Notes: generated by a model from the letters alone, not told the origin. Positions 46,848-56,916 are shown, counted from the first letter of the stretch. The stretch is 64,000 bases of DNA from Aeromonas aquatica (GCF_000764655.1 NZ_JRGL01000092.1:88098-152097), one strand, 5' to 3'. Translations and numbers: made by a program.

Positions 46848-48722
46848 TCAGTTCCTCGGGGGTTGGGAGGCCTTGGCCTCCGGTGGCGGGACGGGGAGCT
46901 CGACCCGGGCGAGGCAGCCCCGGGGCTGGGCGTCACTCAGGCTGAAGTGGCCACGATGAAACTCGACCACGTCCCGGCAGATAGCGAGGCCGAGCCCCAT
47001 GCCATCGGCCTTGCTGCTGTAAAACGCCTGCCGCAACTGGACCTGGGATGCCGTGAGACCGGGGCCGTTGTCCTGCACCTCCAGCCGCAGCCGATCCGGC
47101 TCGAAGGCTATTCGCAGCTCGACCCTGGGTTCTATCTCTTCCGTTTGCGCCGCGCTCTCGGCGCCATTCTTGACGAGGTTCACCAGCAGTTGCTCCACCC
47201 CGGTGCCATCCAGCAGGAGCCGGCGTGGCTGGCCCTGCCAGCGGAGGATCAGCTCGACGCCGAGCGGTGCCAGCATCTGCTCCAGCAGCGGCGTCAGCCG
47301 CGCCATCAGCGCCACCAGATCCGTGGGCTCGGGGATGCGGGGCCGCTTCTGCCAGCGGGATCGCAGCCGCCCTATGGTCTGGCTGATGCGCTCTACCTGC
47401 TGGCCTATCTGCTCCAGGGCCAGGGTCAGGGCGGGATCCTGAGTGGCCTGCTCCCGCTTGGCGAGGCGCCGCAGGGCCCCCTGGCTGTAGCCGGCGATGG
47501 CGGTCAGGGGCTGGTTGATCTCGTGGGCCATGTTGGCACCGAGCTCGCCAAGCTCCGCGAGGCGCCGGGCCTGCTCGAGCTGGCGAGCCTGTTCATCGAG
47601 CCGGTGGCGGGCTTTGAGCAGTCGTCGCTGGCTGCGGTTGAACAGGTGTTGCAGCAGCAGGTGGTGGCCGCCGAGCAGCGCCAGCAGCAGCAGGGCGCCC
47701 CAGCCCCACTCTTGATGCTGGCGCAGCCAGTGCCAGGCCTCCTGCCACCAGGGGCTCTGCAAGGGGTGGCGATCCAGCTCCTTGAGCAGGCGATCGATGG
47801 CGAGGGGGCTGGTGGGCACAGTCCAGCCCGCCGAGTCGGCGGCCCGGGCGGCCTCGCTGTCCGGGGGCAGGGCGAACAGGGCGCGGGTGACCGCCAGCGC
47901 CAGTGCGGGGGAGACCCGCTCCGTGCTCGCGATGGACCAGTTCGGGTAGAGCCGGGTCGAGCTCTGGCAACCGAGGCTGGTGGCGGCCTGCCTGTCGAGC
48001 ACCCGAAAATCCGCATAGGTGATCTTGCCCTCCCGGGCCATGCGCTCGAGCTGGCAGACAGGCACTATGGCGGCGGCCACCGCCTTGCGCTGCAGCTGGG
48101 AGATCAGTCTATCCAGCGGGAATCCGGTGAAGTTTATCGCTGAAAAGAAGTCATCTATCCGCACACCTTGCTGATAGGCCTCGAAACGGTAGGCGAGATA
48201 ACCACCGAAGGCCTCCTGGGACACGGCGGCGACCGCCTCTCCCTTGAGATCCTGCCAGCCCTGGAAGGGGGCGTCGGCGCGCACCACCAGGGCGGCGCCG
48301 ATGGCGAGGTTGTCACCCCCGTCCGGGCTCCTCAGGGTCGCGAGCCAAGCGAGGGGATACTGGCGTGACAGGCTGACCAGCTGGCCCGGGTTGGTGATGA
48401 CAAAGTCGATCCGTTCATCGGCGACGGCCTCGGCCAGGCCGTCGAGCTCCAGCGGCACCAGGGCGAAGTGCTGGCCCGGCACCCTCTGTGCCAGCCAGTC
48501 CATCAGCGGTTGCCACTGCTGCCGGGCGAGGGGGAGGCCACGAGTCGCCAGCACGCCTATCCGCACCGGCTCTGCTTGGGCTGATGCGGGCACGGGCTGG
48601 CTCGGCTCGGACGCAGCCAAAGCGGGCAGGGCCATCAGCCAGAGCAGCAGGCCGGACAGCAGCCAGCTCAGCCGCCGGAACCGGAATGATGGCAAGGGTT
48701 GGAGGAACAGGGGCGCGAACAT
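46848..48722 (-). CDS. ttrS: Tetrathionate sensor histidine kinase TtrS
   Basis: About 624 residues. Signal/membrane segment LSWLLSGLLLWLMALPALA, a periplasmic PhnD-like sensor (about 50-310: RIGVLATRGLPLARQQWQPL; VITNPGQLVSL), a second membrane helix (WGWGALLLLALLGGHHLLL), coiled coil and HisKA with ELGANMAHEINQPLTAIAGY, then HATPase (NLVKNGAESA; DNGPGL; GMGLGLAICRD). The start is uncertain: ATG 48722 or GTG 48740, neither with a strong ribosome site. Confidence 0.9.
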   Translation of the reverse strand: MFAPLFLQPLPSFRFRRLSWLLSGLLLWLMALPALAASEPSQPVPASAQAEPVRIGVLATRGLPLARQQWQPLMDWLAQRVPGQHFALVPLELDGLAEAVADERIDFVITNPGQLVSLSRQYPLAWLATLRSPDGGDNLAIGAALVVRADAPFQGWQDLKGEAVAAVSQEAFGGYLAYRFEAYQQGVRIDDFFSAINFTGFPLDRLISQLQRKAVAAAIVPVCQLERMAREGKITYADFRVLDRQAATSLGCQSSTRLYPNWSIASTERVSPALALAVTRALFALPPDSEAARAADSAGWTVPTSPLAIDRLLKELDRHPLQSPWWQEAWHWLRQHQEWGWGALLLLALLGGHHLLLQHLFNRSQRRLLKARHRLDEQARQLEQARRLAELGELGANMAHEINQPLTAIAGYSQGALRRLAKREQATQDPALTLALEQIGQQVERISQTIGRLRSRWQKRPRIPEPTDLVALMARLTPLLEQMLAPLGVELILRWQGQPRRLLLDGTGVEQLLVNLVKNGAESAAQTEEIEPRVELRIAFEPDRLRLEVQDNGPGLTASQVQLRQAFYSSKADGMGLGLAICRDVVEFHRGHFSLSDAQPRGCLARVELPVPPPEAKASQPPRN

Positions 48723-48828
48723 AGGCGGCCAGTCTATCACCGGGAGGGGTATCAGGGGCCGGCTTGACCCCCTGTCGGGTGTGCAATGGGGGGCCCGTCA
48801 CAGTTCGGCCAGAGGCCCGCCGCTTTTC

Positions 48829-48842
48829 TTGCGCTGGATCAA
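48829..48842. promoter_or_regulatory. FNR-like site in the ttrS / ttrB divergent region
   Basis: TTGCGCTGGATCAA matches TTGAT-N4-ATCAA except at two positions. It lies about 110 bp upstream of ttrB. Anaerobic FNR control of ttr genes is known in Salmonella. This is the only good candidate I found by eye. Confidence 0.45.
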
Positions 48843-48950
48843 GGGGGCCCCCGCTATGTGGAAAACCACAATAGAGACGGATTTTTGTGGCGGGGACAAT
48901 GGCTCATCCCCACGCTTGCCCCCTGGGCAAGCCAGCAGAAGGAAGAGTCC

Positions 48951-49733
48951 ATGGAGCCCAGCAAGCGCCGATTGTTATCCGGCATTGCCGCCATCACCGC
49001 CGGGGCGGCCCTGATCCCCGTCGCTCAAGCCCGGAGCCCGCGCCATGCCCCAGGCGCCCGTCCAGCCATAGGCCGGGGCGATCCCGGCAAGCGTTACGGC
49101 ATGCTGATCGACTTGCGCCGCTGCGTCGGCTGTCAGGCCTGCACAGTGGCCTGCACCATCGAAAACCAGCCCCCCCTCGGCCAGTTTCGCACCACCGTCA
49201 GCCAGTACGAGGTGAGCGACGTGGCGGCCCTCGATGCCCCTGCGTCTCTCTTTATGCTGCCGAGGCTCTGCAACCACTGCGCCGAGCCCGCCTGCCTCGA
49301 CGTCTGCCCCACCGGCGCCACCTTCCAGCGGGACGACGGCATCGTCGTGGTCAACAACGACTGGTGCGTCGCCTGCGGCTACTGCGTGCAGGCCTGCCCC
49401 TACGACGCCCGCTTCATCAACCACGAGACCCACGCCGCCGACAAGTGCACCTTCTGCGCCCACCGGCTGGAGGCGGGGCTCCTGCCAGCCTGCGTGGAGA
49501 GTTGCGTCGGTGAGGCGCGCATCATTGGCGACTTGAACGATCCCGAGAGCCAGATAAGCCGCCTGCTGCGCGAACACGAGCCGGCCCTCAAGGTGCTCAA
49601 GCCCGAGGCCCATACCCAGCCGCGGGTCTTCTATCTCGGCATGGACGAGGCCTTCGTCAGCAAGGTAGACGGCAACCCGGCCCTGCGCACCCTGCTGACC
49701 GACGATGGCAAGGAGATAGCCCATGACCATTAA
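48951..49733 (+). CDS. ttrB: Tetrathionate reductase iron-sulfur subunit TtrB
   Basis: 260 residues. Twin-arginine-like leader SKRRLLSGIAAITAGAALIP; four cysteine clusters (CVGCQACTVAC; CNHCAEPACLDVC; CVACGYCVQAC; CTFCAHRLEAGLLPACVESC) for four [4Fe-4S] centres. It passes electrons from TtrC to TtrA in the periplasm. The start follows AAGGAAGAGTCC; the open frame before it lacks similarity. It overlaps ttrC by 11 bp. Confidence 0.95.
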   Translation: MEPSKRRLLSGIAAITAGAALIPVAQARSPRHAPGARPAIGRGDPGKRYGMLIDLRRCVGCQACTVACTIENQPPLGQFRTTVSQYEVSDVAALDAPASLFMLPRLCNHCAEPACLDVCPTGATFQRDDGIVVVNNDWCVACGYCVQACPYDARFINHETHAADKCTFCAHRLEAGLLPACVESCVGEARIIGDLNDPESQISRLLREHEPALKVLKPEAHTQPRVFYLGMDEAFVSKVDGNPALRTLLTDDGKEIAHDH

Positions 49734-50850
49734 CGAACTGCTGGCCCCGGATCAACCCATCACCTGGCTGCCCTGGGCGGTGCAATATTTCTTCCTCATC
49801 GGATTGGCCTACGGGGCGCTCTGGCTCGGAGCTGCCGCTCTGTGGCGCAAGGCGCCGGATAGTCGGCTGCAGACCCTGGCGGCGGTGCTGATGATGGGGG
49901 CAGGGGTGGTGGCCCCCATCGCCCTGACGGCAGATCTGCACCAGCCCGCCCGGGCCTGGCACTTCTACGCCCAGACCCGCGTCGGCTCCATCATGTGGTA
50001 CGGCGCCTATCTGCTGCCCCTGTTCAGCCTGCTCTCAATGCTGTTTGGCTGGCTGCTGCTAAGGCCCAACCTGGCCAGGCGTGGGGAGGATCATGACAGG
50101 GTCGCCGCCCTGGCGCGGCTGCTCTGCCTGGGACATTGGCCCAGCGAGCCCTGGCTCAAACCGCTTGCCCTGATGGCGGCTTTGAGCGGGCTCAGCATAG
50201 CCCTCTACACCGGGCTCGAGACCATGGCGGTGCAGGCGCGCCCGCTCTGGCACACCCCTTGGCTCCCATGGTTGCTGGCGCTGAGCGCCGTGCTGGCGGC
50301 CCAGAGCGCCCTGCTGCTGCTCAACCGGCTGCTGGCGGGCTGGCAGGGGCACACCGAGGCGGGGCTGCTGCGCCAGATCCGCCCGACCCTGGCCCTGCTC
50401 GCGCTCTCCCTGCTGGGCTGGGCCCTGTTTGGCGGCGCCTCGGCGGCGGAGGCGAGTGCCCTCTATCGGCTGGATCCGAGCTGGCGGCTGGCAGCCCACT
50501 GGCTGCTGTTGACCCTGGGCCTGCTCGGCCTGCTGCTGCTGGCGGGGCACAGGCTCTCTTTGCGCCTGCAATCCTGGGGGGTGGCGCTGCTGGCGCTGCA
50601 CCTGGTGTGGGGCCTGCGCTGGCTGGTGCTCATTCAGGGGCAACTCGTCCCGAAATACGGGGCCGGTGTCTATGTCTACCAGATAGCCTGGGGGCCGGCC
50701 GGGGTGCTTGGCATCCTCGGCACCTTCGGCCTGCTGCTGGCCCTGCTGGTGGCGCTCTCCGAGCTGGTGCGCGCCTCGGCTCTGCCATCCGTCACACATT
50801 CATCCGCCACCCAGGCATCCACCACTCATTCCGCTCGCGAGGCACTCTGA
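49723..50850 (+). CDS. ttrC: Tetrathionate reductase membrane subunit TtrC (NrfD family)
   Basis: 375 residues with about nine membrane helices (WAVQYFFLIGLAYGALWLGA; LLPLFSLLSMLFGWLLL; LLLTLGLLGLLLLAGH). It matches the NrfD/PsrC type, which takes electrons from quinol. It starts inside the ttrB end and ends in the ttrA start (TGATG), so the three subunits are translationally coupled. Confidence 0.92.
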   Translation: MTINELLAPDQPITWLPWAVQYFFLIGLAYGALWLGAAALWRKAPDSRLQTLAAVLMMGAGVVAPIALTADLHQPARAWHFYAQTRVGSIMWYGAYLLPLFSLLSMLFGWLLLRPNLARRGEDHDRVAALARLLCLGHWPSEPWLKPLALMAALSGLSIALYTGLETMAVQARPLWHTPWLPWLLALSAVLAAQSALLLLNRLLAGWQGHTEAGLLRQIRPTLALLALSLLGWALFGGASAAEASALYRLDPSWRLAAHWLLLTLGLLGLLLLAGHRLSLRLQSWGVALLALHLVWGLRWLVLIQGQLVPKYGAGVYVYQIAWGPAGVLGILGTFGLLLALLVALSELVRASALPSVTHSSATQASTTHSAREAL

Positions 50851-53800
50851 TGGATCACAGCAAACGCAAGTTTCTCAAGGGGGCCGCCATCGCCGGGGGC
50901 ACGGGGCTCTTCGTGGCCGGTTACAGCGACACCCTCAAGCAGGTGGTGAGCGGGGTGGCCACCGGCAGCTCGGGCAAGCCGACCCGGGATCCCATCCACG
51001 GCAACTCCCTGGCGGTGGAGTACAGGGTCGACGGGCAGGGGGAGCTTCACCCCAACCCGAACCAGCGCCTCGCCAACACCATGTGCCTCGGCTGCTGGAC
51101 CCTGTGCGGGGTGCGGGCCCGCATCGACAACGAGAGCGACAAGATAGTACGCATCCTCGGCAACCCTTATCATCCGCTCTCCGCCCTGCATCACATCGAC
51201 TTCAAGACGCCGGTCAAGCAGGCGCTGATCGCTACCAGCGGCTATCAGGAAGGGGGGCTGGACGGCCGCTCCACCGCCTGCGCCCGGGGCAACGCCATGC
51301 TGGAGCAGCTCGACAGTCCCCACAGGGTCACCCGCTGCCTCAAGCGGGTCGGCCCCCGTGGCAGCGGTCGCTGGCAGAGCATCCCGTTCGAGCAGCTGAT
51401 CGAGGAGGTGGTGGAGGGGGGCGATCTGTTCGGGGAGGGTCAGGTTGAAGGGCTCAGGGCCATCCGCAACCTCGCCGAGCCGCTCGATCCCGCCAACCCG
51501 GAATACGGCCCCAAGGCCAACCAGCTGCTGGTGAGCAACGCCTCGGACGAGGGCCGCGATGCCTTCATCAAGCGCTTCACCTTCAACGGCTTCGGCACCC
51601 GCAACTTCGCGAACCACGGCGCCTACTGCGGCCTGTCGTTCCGGGTCGGGGCCGGCGCCCTGCTGGACGATCTGGAGAAGAATGCCCACCTCAAGCCCGA
51701 CTGGGACGAGAGCGACTTCCTGCTGTTCATGGGCACCTCCCCCCAGCAGTCCGGCAACCCCTTCAAACGCCAGTCCCGCCAGCTGGCGGCGAACCGGGCG
51801 CGGGAGGGCAAGCCGTTCTCCTACGTTGTGGTGGCGCCCAGCCTGCCCAACACGGTGAACATGCCGTCCGCCCCCGCCAACCGCTGGCTGCCCATCAGGC
51901 CCGCCACCGACTCGGCCCTGGCCCTGGCCATGCTGCGCTGGATCATCGACAACGACCGCTACGCCGAGCCCTTCCTGGCGGCACCCAACGCAGAAGCTGC
52001 CGAGCGAGCCGGCTATCGTGGCTTCAGCAACGCCAGCCATCTGGTGATAAGCGACGAGTCGCACCCCCGCTTCGGCCAGATGCTGCACGCCAGCGATCTG
52101 GGGCTGCCCCACAGCGGTGAAGCCTATGGCGAGGGGGATGAGGTGTTGGTGGTCGAGGAGGGGAGTGACGAGCCGACACCGGCCGGCCGTTGCGAGCGGG
52201 CCCGACTCTGGGTGGCGCGCAGCATTTCGACCCCGGGCGGGGAGTTGGCGGTCAAGAGCAGCTTCCAGCTGCTGGCCGAGGCGAGCCGGGAGCACACCCT
52301 GGAGCAATACAGCGCCGAGTGCGCCGTGCCGGTGGCCGACATCAAGGAGCTGGCGCGGGAGTTCACCAGCCACGGCACCCGGGCGGCGGTGATCACCCAC
52401 GGCGGCACCATGAGTGCCAACGGTTTCTACACGGCCTGGGCCATCATGATGCTCAACGCCATGATAGGAAACCTCAACGCCAAGGGCGGCGCGGTGGCGA
52501 GCGGCGGCAAGTTCAATCCCTTCGGGAGCGGGCCGCGCTACGATCTGGAGAGCTTCCCCGGCATGGTCAAACCCGCAGGTGTCTTCCTCTCCCGCTCCAA
52601 GTTCCCCTACGAGAAGACCTCCGAATATCGTCGCAAGAAAGAGGCGGGGCAGAACCCCTATCCGGCCCACGAGCCCTGGTTCCCGATCTCGGGCCCGCTG
52701 CTCGGCGAGCACCTGACCGCGGCAGTGAGCGGTTATCCCTACCGTGCCAAGGCCTGGATCAACCACATGGGCAACCCCCTCTACGGTCAGGCCGGGTTGC
52801 ACCAGGCCATAGGTGAACAGCTCAAAGACCCCAGGGTGCTGCCGCTGTTCATCAGCATCGACAGCTTCATCAACGAATCCTCGGCGCTGTCTGACTACAT
52901 AGTGCCTGACACCTTGACCTACGAGTCCTGGGGCTGGGCAACCGCCTGGCACGGGGTCATGACCAAGGTCTCGACCGGGCGCTGGCCTGTGATCGAGCCT
53001 AGGGTGGTCAAGACCGCCGAGGGGGATCCCGTCTGCATGGAGTCCTTCCTTATCGCGGTGGCTAAACGTTTGGAGCTGCCGGGCTTTGGGGAAGGATCGG
53101 TCAAGGGGGAAGATGGCAAGCTGCATGGGCTCAACAAGGCGGCGGACTTCTCCCTCTACGGGGCGGCCAACGTCGCCTACCTCGGCCAGCCGGTGCCTCC
53201 CATCGGCGCTGAAGACCTCGCTTGGTCCGGGGTGGAGCGGATCCTGCCCACCCTCAACGCCACCCTGAGCGCGGAGGAGGCGAGCCGCGCCGCCTATCTC
53301 TACGCCAGGGGCGGGCGCTTCGAGCCGGTCGCCAAGGGGCGCGACGAGGCGGGTCAGCCGAGCAAGCGCTGGCCCAAGCCCCTGATGCTGTGGAACCCGG
53401 CGGTGGGCAGCCGCCGTCACAGCCAGAGCGGCCAGTTCCTGAGCGGCACCCCGCGCTTCTTCCTGGCCCAGCTCGCCGATGGCACGCCGCTGAGCGAGGC
53501 GTTCAAGCCGGCCCAGTGGCCCCTGCTGCTCACCAGCTACAAGTCCCACACCATGAGCTCCATGAGCATAGGTTCGGATCGCCTGCGCCAGGTGAACCCC
53601 AGCAACCGGGTGCGGCTCAACTCAGAGACGGCGACGCGCTTAGGCATAGAAAGCGGGGACAGGGTGCGGGTCAGCACCCCCAATGGCAGCGTGATCGGGG
53701 TGGCCGAGTGCGTGGCCGGGGTGCAGAGGGACGCCATCGCCATCGAGCACGGCTTCGGTCACAAGGAGCTGGGGGCGCGGGCGCACTGGGTAGACGGCAA

Positions 53801-53957
53801 GGAGGTAGTCGCCAGCCCCTTGCGCGGGGCCGGGGTCAACCTCAACGATCTGGCGGTGCTGGATCCCAGCCGCCACGGCCGCTACCCCCTGGTGGACTGG
53901 GCCATCGGCTCCTCGGCGCGCCAGGGCCTGCCGGCCCGGGTCGACAAGCTGGTGTAG
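50850..53957 (+). CDS. ttrA: Tetrathionate reductase molybdopterin subunit TtrA
   Basis: 1035 residues. Tat leader HSKRKFLKGAAIAGGTGLFV; an N-terminal [4Fe-4S] motif (MCLGCWTLCGVRARI ... STACARGNAM); a Cys in HGAYCGLSF at about 260 is the likely Mo ligand; INHMGNPLYGQAG and the C-terminal MopB dinucleotide-binding domain (MSSMSIGSDRLRQVNPSNRV). It reduces tetrathionate to thiosulfate in the periplasm. Other DMSO-reductase family enzymes were considered, but the order ttrRS/ttrBCA and the large inserted regions point to TtrA. Confidence 0.94.
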   Translation: MDHSKRKFLKGAAIAGGTGLFVAGYSDTLKQVVSGVATGSSGKPTRDPIHGNSLAVEYRVDGQGELHPNPNQRLANTMCLGCWTLCGVRARIDNESDKIVRILGNPYHPLSALHHIDFKTPVKQALIATSGYQEGGLDGRSTACARGNAMLEQLDSPHRVTRCLKRVGPRGSGRWQSIPFEQLIEEVVEGGDLFGEGQVEGLRAIRNLAEPLDPANPEYGPKANQLLVSNASDEGRDAFIKRFTFNGFGTRNFANHGAYCGLSFRVGAGALLDDLEKNAHLKPDWDESDFLLFMGTSPQQSGNPFKRQSRQLAANRAREGKPFSYVVVAPSLPNTVNMPSAPANRWLPIRPATDSALALAMLRWIIDNDRYAEPFLAAPNAEAAERAGYRGFSNASHLVISDESHPRFGQMLHASDLGLPHSGEAYGEGDEVLVVEEGSDEPTPAGRCERARLWVARSISTPGGELAVKSSFQLLAEASREHTLEQYSAECAVPVADIKELAREFTSHGTRAAVITHGGTMSANGFYTAWAIMMLNAMIGNLNAKGGAVASGGKFNPFGSGPRYDLESFPGMVKPAGVFLSRSKFPYEKTSEYRRKKEAGQNPYPAHEPWFPISGPLLGEHLTAAVSGYPYRAKAWINHMGNPLYGQAGLHQAIGEQLKDPRVLPLFISIDSFINESSALSDYIVPDTLTYESWGWATAWHGVMTKVSTGRWPVIEPRVVKTAEGDPVCMESFLIAVAKRLELPGFGEGSVKGEDGKLHGLNKAADFSLYGAANVAYLGQPVPPIGAEDLAWSGVERILPTLNATLSAEEASRAAYLYARGGRFEPVAKGRDEAGQPSKRWPKPLMLWNPAVGSRRHSQSGQFLSGTPRFFLAQLADGTPLSEAFKPAQWPLLLTSYKSHTMSSMSIGSDRLRQVNPSNRVRLNSETATRLGIESGDRVRVSTPNGSVIGVAECVAGVQRDAIAIEHGFGHKELGARAHWVDGKEVVASPLRGAGVNLNDLAVLDPSRHGRYPLVDWAIGSSARQGLPARVDKLV

Positions 53958-53968
53958 CGCCAGATGCA

Positions 53969-53998
53969 AAAAGCGGGGCCATCATGGCCCCGCTTTTC
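53969..53998. terminator. Terminator of ttrBCA (bidirectional)
   Basis: AAAAGCGGGGCC-ATCAT-GGCCCCGCTTTT between convergent genes. Confidence 0.92.
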
Positions 53999-54008
53999 AT
54001 TGAGTGGA

Positions 54009-55382
54009 TCACTTGTCCAGTTCGAAGTCCACCCACACAAGGCGGTGATCCGAGCTGACCCCCTTGGCGATGCCTAGCTTGGCGTCATACACCAGGTGGT
54101 AGCCGGGCTCGAAGCTGGCGGGCCAGAACACCCCCGAGGCCACCGCATTGAGGTTGGCTGAGGGGATCAGGTGATCGAGCTGCAGGCCACTGCTGCTGGT
54201 GATGCGCTCCGGGGTCGGCCTGTTGTTGTTACGCTTGCACTGATCCGGCTGGCTGGCGAGGCACTCGGGACCCCCCTGGCTCACCGGAATGAGGGCGCCG
54301 TTGGTGACCGCCTGGTTGACCAGCACATGGTTGTGCAAGTCCTGGATGGCGGTCAGATCCCCGTCGCCGAGTTGGGGATCGGCGTTGAGATCCCCGGCGA
54401 TGACGAAGCGAGCGCCCTCGGCCAAGCCACCCGCCTTACCCGCGTCATCCACCATGTAGCTGGCGGCTTCCACATAGTCCTGCCAGAAGGCGACCTCGGC
54501 CCTGTTGTGCTTGACGTTGTGGCGCGCCGCGTTGCCGAAGATGGGCGGGGTCGGATGGGAGATGAGGAAGTGGATCACTTCTTCCCCCTTGGCGGTCTTG
54601 ACCCGCACCGGCACGTCCGCGTGGTTCTTGGAGGAGAGCGGGAACTGGGCCCAGGCCGCGGCGTCATACCAGGGCTCGCCACACTGGCGGCCGGCAGGGA
54701 TCGGCGCCTTGGGGTTGTTGCAGTCGTCGATGACGGGGTTGACTTCGCCCGGCATGTCCTTCCACTTGAAGTGCTGGAAGGTGCGGATCCCTTTGGTGTC
54801 GATGGGATACTGGGACATCACCGCGAAGGCGTACTGGCCGTGGTAGTTGCCAAAGCCCCAGGCGTCATCCGGCCCGCTATTGCGCTTGCCGTCCAGATTG
54901 AGGTCATGACCGCTCATCAGGCCGGTGTTGGTGGCGAAATTCTGCATCACCGGGTAGCTGATGGCCTGCACCTCGCCGTGCTGGGCATGGGCCAGGTAGT
55001 TGTCGTTGAACGCCTTCAGATCGGCGGTGCTCTCGCCCTTGCCGTCGTTGTCGAATTCGTTCAGCAGGAACACATCCGGGCGGGTACGCTGCACTATCTC
55101 GGCGATATTGCGGATCTGCTGCACGTCTTTGGCGCGGGTGATCTCGGTCTGGCTGAGGCTGCCGTCACCGGCCTGATAGCGGGCCAGCAGGGCATCCTGA
55201 GCGGCGCGGTCCAGCGCCAGCTCGGCGCTCAACATGCCGGCAGCGGTGCGATCGAAGGAGAGGTTGAAAGTCGCGAAGCGAACCATGGGGATCGGGGTCT
55301 CTGAGTCATTTTGGCTGTTACAGCCTGCCAGCATTCCGAGGGAAATGGCAGCGGCGACCAGGGTTTTGTTGATGTTTTTCAT
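54009..55382 (-). CDS. Endonuclease/exonuclease/phosphatase-fold lipoprotein
   Basis: 457 residues. Lipobox ISLGMLAGC (C17 or so). EEP-fold motifs: VRFATFNLSF, DVFLLNEFDNDG (metal-binding Glu), HFLISHPTPP, VIAGDLNADPQLGD and a final SSDHRLVWVDFEL (catalytic His). It is probably exported and attached to the outer membrane, acting on nucleic acids, phospholipids or phosphoesters; which one cannot be told. ATG 55382 gives the lipoprotein signal. Confidence 0.85.
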   Translation of the reverse strand: MKNINKTLVAAAISLGMLAGCNSQNDSETPIPMVRFATFNLSFDRTAAGMLSAELALDRAAQDALLARYQAGDGSLSQTEITRAKDVQQIRNIAEIVQRTRPDVFLLNEFDNDGKGESTADLKAFNDNYLAHAQHGEVQAISYPVMQNFATNTGLMSGHDLNLDGKRNSGPDDAWGFGNYHGQYAFAVMSQYPIDTKGIRTFQHFKWKDMPGEVNPVIDDCNNPKAPIPAGRQCGEPWYDAAAWAQFPLSSKNHADVPVRVKTAKGEEVIHFLISHPTPPIFGNAARHNVKHNRAEVAFWQDYVEAASYMVDDAGKAGGLAEGARFVIAGDLNADPQLGDGDLTAIQDLHNHVLVNQAVTNGALIPVSQGGPECLASQPDQCKRNNNRPTPERITSSSGLQLDHLIPSANLNAVASGVFWPASFEPGYHLVYDAKLGIAKGVSSDHRLVWVDFELDK

Positions 55383-55647
55383 TGTAATATTCCGTAGCAT
55401 CAAGATGTTATGCCTCTGTAGGGTCAAGTGAGGCGCGGACATTATAGGGATGTCGATCGCAAGAGGGGCTCTGAATGGGCCAAACTGTGTGTCCATTCAC
55501 AAAGTGCCGTGAAAAACGCCATAAAAAGTGTCGTTAAAAAGGGCGCCAAGAGTCGGAACATGAGGTCAGTCAGGGTGCAGCGATAAATCCTGCTGTGAAT
55601 GAACCTGGGTCTGAATCTATTCACCATAGCGTTGGGAGGGAGGCGGG

Positions 55648-56523
55648 ATGAGTCGGCAGCAAACGGCCCTGGTGGTCGAGGGGGGCGCCATGCGCGGCAT
55701 CTTCGCCGCCGGGGTGTTGGATGCCTTTCTGGCGAAGGGGAAGACGGCCTTCGATCACTGCATCGGGGTCTCGGCGGGGGCGGTCAACCTGGCGGCCTAT
55801 CTGGCCGGTCAGCAGGGGCGCAACCACAGGGTCATCACCGATTACTCCTGTCGCCCCGAGTTCATCAGCCTGGCCAAGTTCCTGCGCGGCGGCCACTGGC
55901 TCGATCTCGACTGGCTGTGGGAGATCACCATCCGCGAGATCAGGCTGGATCTCGCGCGCTTCGCTGCCAACCCAGTGCCGCTGACCGTGGTCACCACCCG
56001 GGTCTCGGACGGCCAGGCCGCCTATCTCAGGGGGAGTGCAGAGGCGCTGGAGCAGCAGATCAAGGCCTCCTGCTCGGTGCCACTCGCCTATCGCGACTTC
56101 GTGCACATAGGGGGGGAGGCCATGACTGACGGCGGGGTGGCGGACTCCATCCCGGTGCGCCACGCCTACGAGCAGGGGGCGCGGGAGATCACTGTGGTGC
56201 TGTCCCGGCCGCTCGGCTACCGCAAGAGGGCGCCGCGCTTGCCGGCCCTGCACCGCCACCTGCTGCGCCGCACCCCGGCGCTGGCCGAGGCGAGCCTCGT
56301 GCGTCATCGCAGCTACAACGACGCTATCGACTTTATCCGCCAGCCGCCGGCGGATTGCCGCATCCGGGTCATAGTGCCCCCCGCGGGCTTTCGGGTCGGC
56401 CGCATGACCACGGACAGAGACAGGCTGGAGCAGGGCTATCAGATGGGCTGGCAGGCGGGGTTGGCCTATCTGGCCGAGAGCGGGTCGGCCAGCCAGGGCG
56501 CTGGGGCAGAGCGGGGACGCTAA
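55648..56523 (+). CDS. Patatin-like phospholipase
   Basis: 291 residues. Oxyanion loop EGGAMRGIF, nucleophile GVSAG (GxSxG) and the Asp of DGG in TDGGVADSIPV form the Ser-Asp dyad. Similar to YjjU-type patatins of enterobacteria. No signal peptide, so cytoplasmic lipid hydrolysis is likely. Ribosome site GGGAGG. Confidence 0.9.
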   Translation: MSRQQTALVVEGGAMRGIFAAGVLDAFLAKGKTAFDHCIGVSAGAVNLAAYLAGQQGRNHRVITDYSCRPEFISLAKFLRGGHWLDLDWLWEITIREIRLDLARFAANPVPLTVVTTRVSDGQAAYLRGSAEALEQQIKASCSVPLAYRDFVHIGGEAMTDGGVADSIPVRHAYEQGAREITVVLSRPLGYRKRAPRLPALHRHLLRRTPALAEASLVRHRSYNDAIDFIRQPPADCRIRVIVPPAGFRVGRMTTDRDRLEQGYQMGWQAGLAYLAESGSASQGAGAERGR

Positions 56524-56526
56524 GCC

Positions 56527-56814
56527 TCAGTTGGCCGCCCGACGCAGGGCATTATTCTTCGGGTGAATGTCGGCATCACGGACAGGCACAGCATGGATGG
56601 ACTGCGCCAGCCAGTCCCAGTCCAGGGGCGGGGTGCCGGCCTTGAAGCGCTGATAGGCCAGCCCCTGTTGCACGGTCAGGAACAGGGTCGCTGGCAGGCC
56701 GAGACGATTGAGGTAGCGCACCATGACCTCACCCCGATAGGTGCAGAGGCGCTGCTGCAGTTCGGGCAGGGTCAATCCGTGTTCCTTGCCCGTTTCATCC
56801 CAGATTTCAAACAT
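56527..56814 (-). CDS. Hypothetical protein
   Basis: 95 residues, MFEIWDETGKEHGLTLPELQ at the start and a conserved-looking core (TYRGEVMVRYLNRLGLPATL, FLTVQQGLAYQRF). The ribosome site AAGGAGCGACCTCAC supports the ATG at 56814. Soluble, no cysteine cluster beyond one Cys. I do not recognise the family. It ends 4 bp from the convergent patatin gene. Confidence 0.6.
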   Translation of the reverse strand: MFEIWDETGKEHGLTLPELQQRLCTYRGEVMVRYLNRLGLPATLFLTVQQGLAYQRFKAGTPPLDWDWLAQSIHAVPVRDADIHPKNNALRRAAN

Positions 56815-56916
56815 GTGAGGTCGCTCCTTGCGATGAGGAGTCCACTGTTTCGAAAAAAGCGGGGGAGGGCAATTGTCAGATCTGACAGTGCCAAATGGCA
56901 TCTAGCCATAAAAGCG

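Noticed and set aside
50826..53549. 907-codon open frame antisense to ttrA
   Set aside because: Shadow frame; ttrA motifs are unmistakable on the other strand.
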